Positions 38,691-46,190 are shown, counted from the first letter of the stretch. The stretch is 62,801 nt of DNA from Paracoccaceae bacterium (GCA_027492585.1 JAPUEK010000063.1:1-62801); one strand, 5' to 3'. A program made the numbers and translations. Notes: a model not told the origin generated them from the sequence alone.

Positions 38691-39401
38691 TCAAGCATCA
38701 TGCCTGCCGTCCGGGCTTCCGTCGAAGCGATAGGACTGCAAGTCGCCGCCATGACGCTTCAGCCAGTTCCGCTGCACCTGCCAGCCGGGATAAATGCGTC
38801 CGACCACCGCCCAGAAGGCCTCGGAATGGTTCATCTCGACCAGATGGGCGACCTCATGGGCGGCGACGTACTCAAGGACGGAGGGCGGCGCCAGGATCAG
38901 CCGCCAGGAATACATGAGCCGCCCGTCCGCCGTGCAGGACCCCCAGCGGGAGCGCGTGTCGCGCAGCGAAAGCTGGGTGAAACGCCGCCCGACCTCGGCC
39001 GCATAGCGGTCCGAGGCGGCGGCGAGCCGGTCGCGCGCCAGCCCCTTGAGCCAGCCCGCCACCCGCGCGCCCACCTGCGCGGGATCGCCCGGCACGAGGA
39101 GCGAATCGCCCTCCTGCCGCAGGCTGCGGCCGGTTCCGGGCAGAAGGGTCAGCATCCGTCCCTCCACCGGCAGGCTGGCACCAAGGCCGATGGCGGCCTG
39201 TGCCGGCATCCGGGCAAGGGCGGCGCGCAGCCATCCCTCCTGCGCGCGGGCGAAGGCGAGCGCCTCGGTTTCGCGGGCGCGCAGGGGCAGGGAAAGCGTC
39301 ACCTGCCCGTCAACCCTTGAGACCCGCAGCGAAAACCGCCGCGCACGGGCGGAGCGGCGCAGGGTGATCTCGATGGGAGGAGAGCCGGGAAGGACAGGCA
39401 T
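38691..39401 (-). CDS. YgjP-like (DUF45) metallopeptidase
   Basis: The 236-residue protein contains the zinc motif AAHEVAHLVEMNHSEAFW (HExxH plus a later His), preceded by the family-specific RDTRSRWGSCTADGRLMYSW. The N-terminus RRSARARRFSLRVSRVDG is typical. The start is uncertain: 39401 was chosen because homologues usually begin near PGSPPIE; an ATG at 39446 would add 15 residues. Confidence 0.88.
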   Translation of the reverse strand: MPVLPGSPPIEITLRRSARARRFSLRVSRVDGQVTLSLPLRARETEALAFARAQEGWLRAALARMPAQAAIGLGASLPVEGRMLTLLPGTGRSLRQEGDSLLVPGDPAQVGARVAGWLKGLARDRLAAASDRYAAEVGRRFTQLSLRDTRSRWGSCTADGRLMYSWRLILAPPSVLEYVAAHEVAHLVEMNHSEAFWAVVGRIYPGWQVQRNWLKRHGGDLQSYRFDGSPDGRHDA

Positions 39402-39566
39402 GGCGGGCGGAAACAGCCTCTTGCAAGGGGCGGTCAGGATAGCCATCTGCCCCGCAGGCGCAACCATGCGCCGGGGGCCGTTTGCCGCCGGAAAAGCCTT
39501 TGACAGTGGCGGAACCTTGTGGCAAGCGAACCCATCTTCGATCACCGATCCTGAAAAGGGAAGAAC

Positions 39567-39902
39567 ATGCCCAAGGCAGAATGGGGCACGAAGCGGACTT
39601 GCCCAACCACCGGGAAACGCTTCTACGACCTGAACCGCAGCCCGATCGTCAGCCCCTATACCGGGGAAGTCGTGGATATCGAAAGCGCGCGCCGCAAGAT
39701 GGCCGCCGCCGTGATCAGCCGCGTCGCGCCCGAGAAGGATGATGACGTTCTGGTGGACGACCTCGAAGCCGATGACGATCTCCTGGCCACCGGCGCCGTG
39801 GAGGATACCGAACTGGACGACGAGCTTCTGGAAGACGATGCCGACGACAATGTGTCGCTCGACGATCTGGCCGATGTGCCGGGCGACGAGGAAGAAGTCT
39901 GA
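39567..39902 (+). CDS. TIGR02300 family (FYDLN acid) protein
   Basis: The 111-residue protein has an N-terminal half carrying the invariant WGTKRTCPTTGKRFYDLN, then SPIVSPYTGE. The C-terminal half is highly acidic (long Asp/Glu/Leu run). The family is restricted to alphaproteobacteria and its function is unknown. It directly precedes tRNA-Ala. Confidence 0.95.
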   Translation: MPKAEWGTKRTCPTTGKRFYDLNRSPIVSPYTGEVVDIESARRKMAAAVISRVAPEKDDDVLVDDLEADDDLLATGAVEDTELDDELLEDDADDNVSLDDLADVPGDEEEV

Positions 39903-39909
39903 GCCTGAC

Positions 39910-39968
39910 GGCAGGCGCGAAAAAGGTGCATTTTTCCTCTTGCACCCCCCCGCGCCTGCCCCTAAACA
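39910..39968 (+). promoter_or_regulatory. tRNA-Ala promoter within a nested dyad
   Basis: A -35-like TTGCAC (39940-39945) and -10-like TAAACA (39963-39968) are 17 bases apart, with the tRNA starting 37 bases further. This C-rich spacer form is common before tRNA genes in Rhodobacterales. The region also forms nested inverted repeats: GGCAGGCGCG (39910) with CGCGCCTGCC (39951), enclosing GGTGCA/TGCACC. Confidence 0.65.
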
Positions 39969-40004
39969 GCGCCCACGACGCGCCCAACGTCGGACGGTTT
40001 GAAC

Positions 40005-40080
<76 letters not shown>

Positions 40081-40102
40081 AATCTCCTAATAAATACAAT
40101 CG

Positions 40103-40192
40103 CTTACGCAAAGCCCCTTCGGGGGCTTTTGTTGTTCTGAAAGCTGCGTAAGACTTACGTAAGACTGCACGGGGTGCGTGAGCCAGCGTAAG
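40103..40192. repeat. cluster of CTTACG/CGTAAG hexamers beside the tRNA
   Basis: CTTACG or its complement occurs at 40103, 40147, 40154 (palindromic CTTACGTAAG) and 40187. The same hexamer recurs inside the island at 43192-43208 and near 45153. Repeats like these next to a tRNA 3' end resemble arm-type binding sites of tyrosine integrases. Confidence 0.5.
40110..40130 (+). terminator. rho-independent terminator of tRNA-Ala
   Basis: AAAGCCCC at 40110-40117 pairs with GGGGCTTT at 40122-40129 around TTCG and runs into TTTTGTTGTT. It is 30 bases past the tRNA. Confidence 0.85.
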
Positions 40193-40220
40193 CCACTGAC
40201 TCACCTTGCATGACCAAGCG

Positions 40221-40664
40221 TCAGGGTTCGAGTGCAGGCGACTCCTGAACCATGCCCAAGCGGTGCCAAGCATCACGAAACTCGTCCTTGTCGTAATGCT
40301 TTGGTTCCAGCCACCTTGCGCCGCCGTTCTTGTCCTGCCCAGCCAGCGCTCGCACCTCATCCAGCCGCAGCACATAGCAAGTAGGCGAATCCGTGGTGGC
40401 GCGAATCGTGATTACCCACCAAGCAGATCGCAGGGTGTCGAGGTTCAGGCCAAGCGGCACCGCGCTGCGCTTGCTAAGGGCCTTCGATTGAATGCCCAAC
40501 GTCACCGTCTCGTCGTCGTTTATGGCAATGAGGTCCGAACCCCGCGCGTTGCGGATGGTCGGCAGGACATGCCAGCCTCGGCGCGAGAGTTGCCACGCGG
40601 CATAGTTCAAGCCAGCATTGCCGGTCAATTGCGGGCGGGGTTTGGCAGGTTTCGTGTCGACCAT
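40221..40664 (-). CDS. putative restriction-endonuclease-fold (PD-(D/E)xK-like) protein
   Basis: The protein has 147 residues. After a basic N-terminus, NAGLNYAAWQLSRRGWHVLP leads to ARGSDLIAIND and then GIQSKALSK, which matches the D-(x)n-QxK core of restriction-nuclease-like folds found in small island proteins. A conserved aromatic Trp-Trp segment (RSAWWVITIRA) follows. The catalytic set is inferred from spacing only. The ATG at 40664 has GGAG upstream; one at 40679 is an alternative. It lies at the tRNA edge of the island, transcribed towards the tRNA. Confidence 0.55.
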   Translation of the reverse strand: MVDTKPAKPRPQLTGNAGLNYAAWQLSRRGWHVLPTIRNARGSDLIAINDDETVTLGIQSKALSKRSAVPLGLNLDTLRSAWWVITIRATTDSPTCYVLRLDEVRALAGQDKNGGARWLEPKHYDKDEFRDAWHRLGMVQESPALEP

Positions 40665-41088
40665 GCAGGACAGCTCCATTCCGAAGGTTCAGGAGCGCCC
40701 GGGTCAAAGCCGGGTGTTGGAATCCTCGTGCGTAGCGCGAGGCACCGCTGCCTTTAGCGTGCGCCTGGACATACGCAGCGGTCACCCGGCCGATAAATCG
40801 ACCGAGCTACGCATCGAAGGGGATTCCACGCCCCGCGGGCAGGATTGACTGCTCCGCCTGCTATCAGTGGCATGCCGAGATCGTTGTTTCAACTCGCCTT
40901 TCATGAAAGCACCCCACGCCGAGGGGCGCAGGGTGCTGAGAGTATGCGGTGACGCCCCTACAGGCTGGGCACCTCGGTAGCGTGACCTCCAGCGCAACCC
41001 CAAAGGAGAAGCAGGTCCGCTGTTGAGACCGTTCGTTTAACGACCGACGGTTCCCTTAGGTCGGCGGGCGGCAATGAAACCCGCAACT
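40665..41088. other. 424-base non-coding stretch with a strong stem-loop
   Basis: No ORF here looks real. A stem-loop at 40909-40936 pairs GCACCC with GGGTGC and CGCC with GGCG across a symmetric CA/CA internal loop and a GAGG tetraloop. It has no T tract, so it is not a normal terminator. Further short dyads occur near 41030-41070. The region could hold a small RNA or an origin-like element. Confidence 0.45.
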
Positions 41089-41322
41089 CTACAGGCTCCG
41101 CTCCCGCACGCGGTGCCCCCTGTCGTGCCAGCTTCGCCACACCCCGTCTCGCTCCCATCGGTGCAGCGCCGCGATCACCTGCGGAAAGTCGGTCTGGTCC
41201 AACCCCTCTGTGTCGTCACCAAAAGCCTCCACCGAGCCATAGATGGCGACGATGGGCGACACGGGGGCTTGCCGAGCTTTCAGCACCTGCACCTCGCGCA
41301 GCAGCCCCCGAGCGCTTGCCAT
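41089..41322 (-). CDS. hypothetical protein, last gene of a phage-like operon
   Basis: I do not recognise this 77-residue protein. The N-terminus LLREVQVLKARQ is helical and basic; the middle YGSVEAFGDDTEGLDQTDF is acidic. Its ATG overlaps the stop of the preceding gene (TGATG), which supports real translation. Confidence 0.6.
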   Translation of the reverse strand: MASARGLLREVQVLKARQAPVSPIVAIYGSVEAFGDDTEGLDQTDFPQVIAALHRWERDGVWRSWHDRGHRVRERSL

Positions 41323-41513
41323 CAGCCGCGCCCGCCTTCCAGCACCGCCACCCGGTCGGTCAGGTCAGCCACCAGATCGGTCAGTTCCACGATACGCTTT
41401 GCGCTGTCGCGGGCGATTTGCATCAGCTCGACAATCTGCCGTTCGCGCTGCTCTGCGGCGCGGTTCGCGCCCATGACAACCGAGGCAGCGGTTTTCGCAA
41501 GGGGTCTCATCAT
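41322..41513 (-). CDS. small coiled-coil protein of the phage-like operon
   Basis: The 63-residue protein is almost entirely helical, with heptad-like ERQIVELMQIARDSAKRIVE followed by LVADLTDRVAVLEGG, so a short coiled coil is likely. The start overlaps the upstream gene's stop (ATGA). Confidence 0.65.
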   Translation of the reverse strand: MMRPLAKTAASVVMGANRAAEQRERQIVELMQIARDSAKRIVELTDLVADLTDRVAVLEGGRG

Positions 41514-41896
41514 TTCATCTCTCCCATTTGTCTGAGGAGTTGCAGGGCATCGGCGCGAGGCTGAGGTTCGTTGCAGTCCCGCAGAACCGCGTGGAGGGTG
41601 TTGACCACAATCAGGCGCATGTCGGCGTCCTGCGCGGGTGTCATGTCGGGAAACAGGTCCACCGGGGCCAACCCCATCGCCTGCGCCTCTGCCAACGACA
41701 GACACATGACCCGCAAGGTGACGGGCACCGGGGCCATGCGAAGCACAGCGGCATGGGCCAGTTTCACCGCGTGGTCGTATTGGTCCACCGGGTGCATGAG
41801 GACGCGCCGACCGCCCGCTGTGGTCAGCACCATCACGTCACCTGGTCCAGGAGCCATCGTCGCAACCCGCCCGCCACCCGGTCCCCAGATGTTCAT
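41510..41896 (-). CDS. hypothetical protein of the phage-like operon
   Basis: The 128-residue protein has a Gly-rich start, then VDQYDHAVKLAHAAVLRMAP, and the C-terminus ends LQLLRQMGEMK. No family was recognised. It overlaps both neighbours by four bases. Confidence 0.65.
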   Translation of the reverse strand: MNIWGPGGGRVATMAPGPGDVMVLTTAGGRRVLMHPVDQYDHAVKLAHAAVLRMAPVPVTLRVMCLSLAEAQAMGLAPVDLFPDMTPAQDADMRLIVVNTLHAVLRDCNEPQPRADALQLLRQMGEMK

Positions 41897-42381
41897 GGAG
41901 TAACGTCCTTTGCTTTCAGAGCCGCCACTTCGGCAGCAAGTTCCTCGGTCAGCCGGGCTTGGTTCAGCGCGGCAATGGAACTGATGATCTGTTGCGCCAC
42001 GTCTGGTGGCACCTCGCCCGCAGCTACAGCGGCCAGCACTTGCTCGATCTGCGTGGTCATCGGCGCTTCAGCATCGAACGGGAACTGCACCTTGTCCGAC
42101 TGACTACGCATCGACGGGACCATGCGGCTGTAGATGTGCCCTGCGGCGGTCATATCTCCCGCCAGTGCCGCTTCCATCGTCTTGCGCCCGAGTTCCGGCA
42201 GATCGTCGGTCCAGACCTGACGCAGCTTCGACTGGGCGGTCAGACCGGGCGGACGACCTTTCGGGTTGGGCGATGGACCGCCCTTCTCCCAGTAGGGATT
42301 ACCCTTGGCACCGGGCGGGCGCTCAGGGCGGGGCGTGGGGACAAACCCCTTCAGCCATTCAGGTTGGTCGATCTGCGTCAT
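41893..42381 (-). CDS. DUF5681-type protein, phage/terminase-associated
   Basis: The protein has 162 residues. The segment GNPYWEKGGPSPNPKGRPPG is the DUF5681 signature, a basic Gly/Pro-rich motif seen near phage packaging genes in alphaproteobacteria. The rest is helical with a C-terminal LTEELAAEVAALKAK segment. A DNA-binding role, small-terminase-like, is possible. It overlaps the downstream gene by four bases (ATGA). Confidence 0.65.
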   Translation of the reverse strand: MTQIDQPEWLKGFVPTPRPERPPGAKGNPYWEKGGPSPNPKGRPPGLTAQSKLRQVWTDDLPELGRKTMEAALAGDMTAAGHIYSRMVPSMRSQSDKVQFPFDAEAPMTTQIEQVLAAVAAGEVPPDVAQQIISSIAALNQARLTEELAAEVAALKAKDVTP

Positions 42382-42406
42382 GCGGCGCTTGTTCCTTCAA
42401 GTCCGA

Positions 42407-43159
42407 TCAAATGCCGCCAAGAGCCTTCTCGGCAGCGGCATTGCGGTCGCGCAGCGCCTTGGCGTGTGCCGGGGATGCACCGACCAGCTTTTCCAACTCG
42501 GCGTGGAGCAGCGTGCCGCGATTGCGAATGATCTCCATGACGCTCAGCATGGCGCGGTGACGCTTCGCAGCTTGCGGGTTCGCCTTCTCGTGCCACTGGC
42601 GCAGCAGCATCGCGTGCATTTCGTCGGTCAGGCCGGACAGATAGCTGGGCGCACCGAGAACCGCGCTGACAGTCAAAGCATCGCCCTTCTGGATCGCAGC
42701 TTGCACGAAGCCGATGGCGCTCTGTCCGGGCCGCTTGTCCAAGGTGCTGGTGCCCTGCCGCTCCGCAAGCCCCTTCACATGCGTCCTGATCTGGGTCGCA
42801 ATGGTATGCGCTGCCTGCGCCTCAATCGGGGCGGTCAGTTGCTTTTCAATCAACTCAACGCCGTTTTTCATGTTCGCATACACCCGGTCGAGCTGCGGCG
42901 CGAACCGTGCGAACGAACGGTCTGCTGCCTCCTGGACCCGGATGACACGCATGTTCTCAGGCCATGCGGTATTCGCCTCCGCTGCCGCTTTCGCGTCATG
43001 CACCTTGCCCAAGCCTTCATAGACCGAGACAAAGGCATCGACTGCCTGTTGCAGCACCGGCTGCGTGTCGGTGTCAAACTCGTCCATCGACGCGATAACC
43101 TGCGGGTGGAACGAAGGACTGATCCTCGTATCCACACCCATGCCCAAATCCAACGTCAT
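42407..43159 (-). CDS. hypothetical helical protein, first gene of the phage-like operon
   Basis: The 250-residue protein is largely helical (VLQQAVDAFVSVYEGLGKVH, then KAAAEANTAW and IEAQAAHTIATQIRTHVKGL). No domain was recognised; its length and place before a DUF5681 gene suggest a phage or satellite-element protein. The ribosome site AGGAGA lies upstream. A CTTACG palindrome sits about 35-50 bases before the ATG. Confidence 0.6.
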   Translation of the reverse strand: MTLDLGMGVDTRISPSFHPQVIASMDEFDTDTQPVLQQAVDAFVSVYEGLGKVHDAKAAAEANTAWPENMRVIRVQEAADRSFARFAPQLDRVYANMKNGVELIEKQLTAPIEAQAAHTIATQIRTHVKGLAERQGTSTLDKRPGQSAIGFVQAAIQKGDALTVSAVLGAPSYLSGLTDEMHAMLLRQWHEKANPQAAKRHRAMLSVMEIIRNRGTLLHAELEKLVGASPAHAKALRDRNAAAEKALGGI

Positions 43160-43190
43160 CTGCCCTTGTCTCCTGTGAAAGCCGGATAAA

Positions 43191-43209
43191 ACTTACGCTT
43201 ACGGTAAGT
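43191..43209 (-). promoter_or_regulatory. CTTACG/CGTAAG palindrome before the phage-like operon
   Basis: ACTTACGCTTACGGTAAGT contains inverted ACTTAC/GTAAGT arms with an internal CTTACG. It lies 32-50 bases upstream of the first gene of the minus-strand operon and in the divergent gap with the DGQHR gene, so it could be an operator for an island regulator. Confidence 0.45.
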
Positions 43210-43384
43210 GTAGGGCAGCCAGCGGAAGGTCCGCGAGCATTTTCTTTTACTTTCAACATCATACATCGCATCGCATGGCTGCGACGGGCAGACCAAGCAT
43301 AAAACGGTCGAGGAGGAGCGCCACCAATAGGACTAGACGCATCGACCTGCTTCCCCTAGTCATTAGGGAAAATGGCGAGGACTT

Positions 43385-44404
43385 ATGCCCGAGTTTCCCT
43401 TTATAGTAGTCAAGCAGAAAGAGCACTCGTTCAAGCTGACATCTCTCCCTGCCGGTTTGCTAACCCGAATTTCATATGCGGCTGTCCGTAGGAAAGACGA
43501 AGAGCCCGGTGCAGTTCAAAGAATCCTTAACGGAGCGAGAATTTCCGGTATCAAGGATTTTGCGGTCCGCATGGGCGATTTCCCAGCCTCCATCGTATTG
43601 AACTGGAACAACGGCCCACTGGTTGTAAAGGGTGACAAAATAGAAATACCTGATCAACCAAAGTTGGCACAGATTATTGACGGTCAACACCGCGTAGCTG
43701 GCTTAAAATCTGCCATCGAAGATGATAAATCCGTTGAAGGTTATGAAATTCCGGTGGCCATTTACGAGGGGCTTGATACTGCAAATAGCGCACGGATATT
43801 CATATCAATCAATACGGAGCAACGACCAGCGCCTAAAAGCCTTGTTTTCGATCTCTACGGAGTTACATCTTCCGACCTAATGGACCCATCCGCAATTCGA
43901 TCCAGCGATATTGTCGGACACCTGAGCTCGGAAGGTCAGCCATACTTTGGATGGATCAAACTACCCAACCAAGATCGGCAAAGAGGTGGTGTTGCTCTAT
44001 CAACTGCCGTCAGCGCGATAAAACCACTCGTCGATGCGAAGGGCATACTAGAACAAGTGGGCATAACTGAGTTGGAGATGCAGAAAGCAATATTCACTAA
44101 CTACTTCAACGCACTCCGCTTGAGTTACGGCAAAGCGTGGGATGAGAGAAGCAACGCCTTCATATATGCATCTGGCTTCATAGGTTCTATTGAGTTCTTT
44201 CGTAGTCATATGTTCGACTACTGTAAAGGAAAAGGCTCCTTTGAAACGTCTACGATTCAAGAATCCTTAAATCTCTCTGAGACAGGTCGGATCCTTCAGG
44301 AAGATGTCAAGGGCCTCGGCGGCGCGGAAGCCGCTAACGCAGTTCGGGACAGACTCATAAGCGCATTCAAACCTGCTTCTACGGGTCAAGGCTTCAAGGT
44401 TTAG
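43385..44404 (+). CDS. DGQHR-domain (DndB-like) protein
   Basis: The 339-residue protein carries the domain signature IIDGQHRVAGL at about 97-107, with the conserved SARIFISINTEQRPAPKSL downstream, as in DndB and DpdB. DndB-type proteins belong to phosphorothioate DNA-modification loci and DpdB to 7-deazaguanine DNA-modification loci, both defence-related. Here no dndACDE, dptFGH or dpd genes follow; the only partner is the next gene, 15 bases downstream. The base composition is clearly AT-richer than the window. The ATG has GAGGAC upstream. Confidence 0.85.
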   Translation: MPEFPFIVVKQKEHSFKLTSLPAGLLTRISYAAVRRKDEEPGAVQRILNGARISGIKDFAVRMGDFPASIVLNWNNGPLVVKGDKIEIPDQPKLAQIIDGQHRVAGLKSAIEDDKSVEGYEIPVAIYEGLDTANSARIFISINTEQRPAPKSLVFDLYGVTSSDLMDPSAIRSSDIVGHLSSEGQPYFGWIKLPNQDRQRGGVALSTAVSAIKPLVDAKGILEQVGITELEMQKAIFTNYFNALRLSYGKAWDERSNAFIYASGFIGSIEFFRSHMFDYCKGKGSFETSTIQESLNLSETGRILQEDVKGLGGAEAANAVRDRLISAFKPASTGQGFKV

Positions 44405-44419
44405 AAGTGGTTCCTCTAG

Positions 44420-45139
44420 ATGTCCGACGCTGCAAGACTTGCACGCCAGCATTTTCTGACCAAAGACAGTCATACGGCTTACGCGAGCTTTCCGATCCAA
44501 GGAAATAATCTACAAGCTATTGTCGATTGCCTGCCGGATGCAATTTTGTCGTCTGCATACTCAGCGGTGGTTTCCTATGCTGAAGCATTGTCGGGCCTCC
44601 GGCATGGCTCCACTTCGTGGGGAATTATCCGTTTATATTATTCATGCTTCTACAGTATTCGTGCAATGCTGCTTGCCTCGGGGGTTCTGCCCTTTAATGG
44701 CGGGAATGAAATGATTCTTGATACCTCTCAAGGAAAATACTTGAAAGGCGGTAGATCAAGCCATCATTGGAACTGGACGTCAATCAACGCCACCTCTTTG
44801 AAGGGCGAGTGGTTCTGCTCGGAAGACTCACAAGCAGCCTACAAAGCCCTTAGAGAGCACCGAGAGAATGTCAATTACACTCACAGCTTCACCGATCCAA
44901 GCTTTCACGCTTGCCTCATTTCTCAAGAACCTGACCTTGGACGGCGTTTTAGGGGATACCGCGATGATAGCACTTTTTTTTACACCTATCTTCCTGATCA
45001 TCTAGCTATCGCATACCCTACTCAGCTGATATTCCATCTTGACGGTATAATGAAAGCGAAGTCTCTGGAGATTTCAGGTGAAAAGTCAATCCATCTAAAA
45101 TCTGTATGGAAAATAAAAGACCGATGCCCGTTGCTATAG
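44420..45139 (+). CDS. unknown protein, possibly HEPN-like, partner of the DGQHR gene
   Basis: The protein has 239 residues. A helical pair starts with SSAYSAVVSYAEALSGL, then IIRLYYSCFYSIRAMLLASG, which has the look of HEPN-type helical bundles. It is followed by a HHWNW cluster (about 115-119) and LREHRENVNYTHSFTDP, where R148-x6-H155 fits the spacing of the HEPN ribonuclease motif (R-x4-6-H). This is pattern-based and weak. The gene is AT-rich like its partner, 15 bases downstream of it, and lacks a strong ribosome site, suggesting coupled translation. Confidence 0.6.
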   Translation: MSDAARLARQHFLTKDSHTAYASFPIQGNNLQAIVDCLPDAILSSAYSAVVSYAEALSGLRHGSTSWGIIRLYYSCFYSIRAMLLASGVLPFNGGNEMILDTSQGKYLKGGRSSHHWNWTSINATSLKGEWFCSEDSQAAYKALREHRENVNYTHSFTDPSFHACLISQEPDLGRRFRGYRDDSTFFYTYLPDHLAIAYPTQLIFHLDGIMKAKSLEISGEKSIHLKSVWKIKDRCPLL

Positions 45140-45266
45140 GTATCTAGAATGTCTTACGCCTGCCGTGCCTAACTCCGTAACCACACTCCAAGACCCTGCA
45201 CATCCAGCCGCTTCCGCCCGGCCCGCCTTTGAACAAGGATAAGACGTTCGACCTTTTGGAGCGATC

Positions 45267-45426
45267 ACCTTTTCCCCCTTAGCCCCTTTTTCCCCATCCC
45301 GGCTAGTCTGTGTGCAGGTAGCAGCAGGAAGGTAGGAAAGGTAAAAAGGGTATTAAGGGGAAAAGCTATATTACAATGACTTAGCTATAGGGGTTATGCC
45401 CATTATTCCCCCTTAATCCCTTTTGT
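45267..45426. repeat. three copies of a C/T-rich repeat between convergent genes
   Basis: The core TTTTCCCCCTTA-x-CCCCTTTTT appears at 45270-45291 and 45404-45424 in one orientation and at 45343-45366 in the other. Short direct repeats AGCTATA flank an AT-rich spacer (45365-45389). Iterated, oppositely oriented copies beside a replication-type gene fragment suggest origin or replication-initiator binding sites. Confidence 0.55.
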
Positions 45427-45680
45427 CATTCATCTGAAGCATCATACAGGTCGATCAGCGTGTAATAGGTGGCGGATCGGCCGTTTGTGGTAATCGTTTC
45501 AGAATGGATGCGGGGCGGCGACTCTCGTTGCAGCGCCTCGACCGCCTCCTTGACCTGCTTCGCGTTCAGGTTCCTCCGCTGATACTTGTTCGTCACCTTG
45601 TTCGCCAGATCGGTATGGCTGACGCGCACCCCGCCCATTGCGTTGATCGCGGCTGCTGTGCCCCCCGATAACTTGTCCAT
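45426..45680 (-). pseudogene. C-terminal fragment of a replication/primase-type mobile-element protein
   Basis: Eighty-four codons read GGVRVSHTDLANKVTNKYQR, then NLNAKQVKEAVEALQRESPP and SATYYTLIDLYD. This resembles the winged-helix tail of large element-encoded primase/helicase proteins. The frame hits a stop just before its first Met at the edge of an IS3-family end, so the 5' part has been lost. The assignment to replication is from pattern and the neighbouring repeats. Confidence 0.5.
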
Positions 45681-45717
45681 CTGATGCTAGAGTCCGGCCC
45701 AATGAAGAGGACCGGAC

Positions 45718-45984
45718 ATGAAGAGATCGAAGTTCACGGAAGAGCAGATCATCGCGATCCTGCGTGAGCAGGAGGTGGGCGGGAAGACGGCCGAGGTTTG
45801 TCGCAGGCACGGGATCAGTGGCGCCACGTTCTATGCCTGGAAGGCGAAGTTCGGCGGCATGGAGGCGTCGGAGGCCAAGCGTCTGAAGGCATTGGAAGAC
45901 GAGAACGCCAAGCTGAAGCGCCTGCTGGCCGACACAATGCTCGACAACACGGCTCTGAAGGATCTGCTGTCAAAAAAATGGTAA
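45718..45984 (+). CDS. IS3-family transposase OrfA
   Basis: The 88-residue protein has an HTH_Tnp_1-type helix-turn-helix (KFTEEQIIAILREQEVG, then AEVCRRHGISGATFYAWKAK) and a leucine-zipper-like end LEDENAKLKRLLADTMLDN. It is complete, but orfB is reduced to its first codons, so the element is dead. The left IS end must lie within 45681-45717. Confidence 0.92.
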   Translation: MKRSKFTEEQIIAILREQEVGGKTAEVCRRHGISGATFYAWKAKFGGMEASEAKRLKALEDENAKLKRLLADTMLDNTALKDLLSKKW

Positions 45985-46190
45985 CGCCCGCCGCCAGGCG
46001 CGAGGCCGTCGCCCATCTCGAACAGCGCTACGAGATGGCACTGATGGAAGGCGGCGATCATCTGGAATGGCTGCATTTCAAGTTGGCGTATGAGGTGCGC
46101 AGCTCCTGCGCGGACGCATTCAACCCCTTCGTTGTCGATGACTATCACCGCATCGACACCTGTCAGGTCTTCAAGCGGGGAGACGAATGA
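45978..46190 (+). pseudogene. IS3 orfB start fused in frame to the tail of another gene
   Basis: The frame opens with MVTPAARREAVAHL, the standard start of IS3 OrfB, then changes to an unrelated EQRYEMALMEGGDHLEWLHF and VVDDYHRIDTCQVFKRGDE. Its stop overlaps the tniQ start (ATGA). In tni operons tniB precedes tniQ, so the tail may be the 3' remnant of tniB; I could not confirm the family. The junction marks a deletion between IS and transposon genes. Confidence 0.55.
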
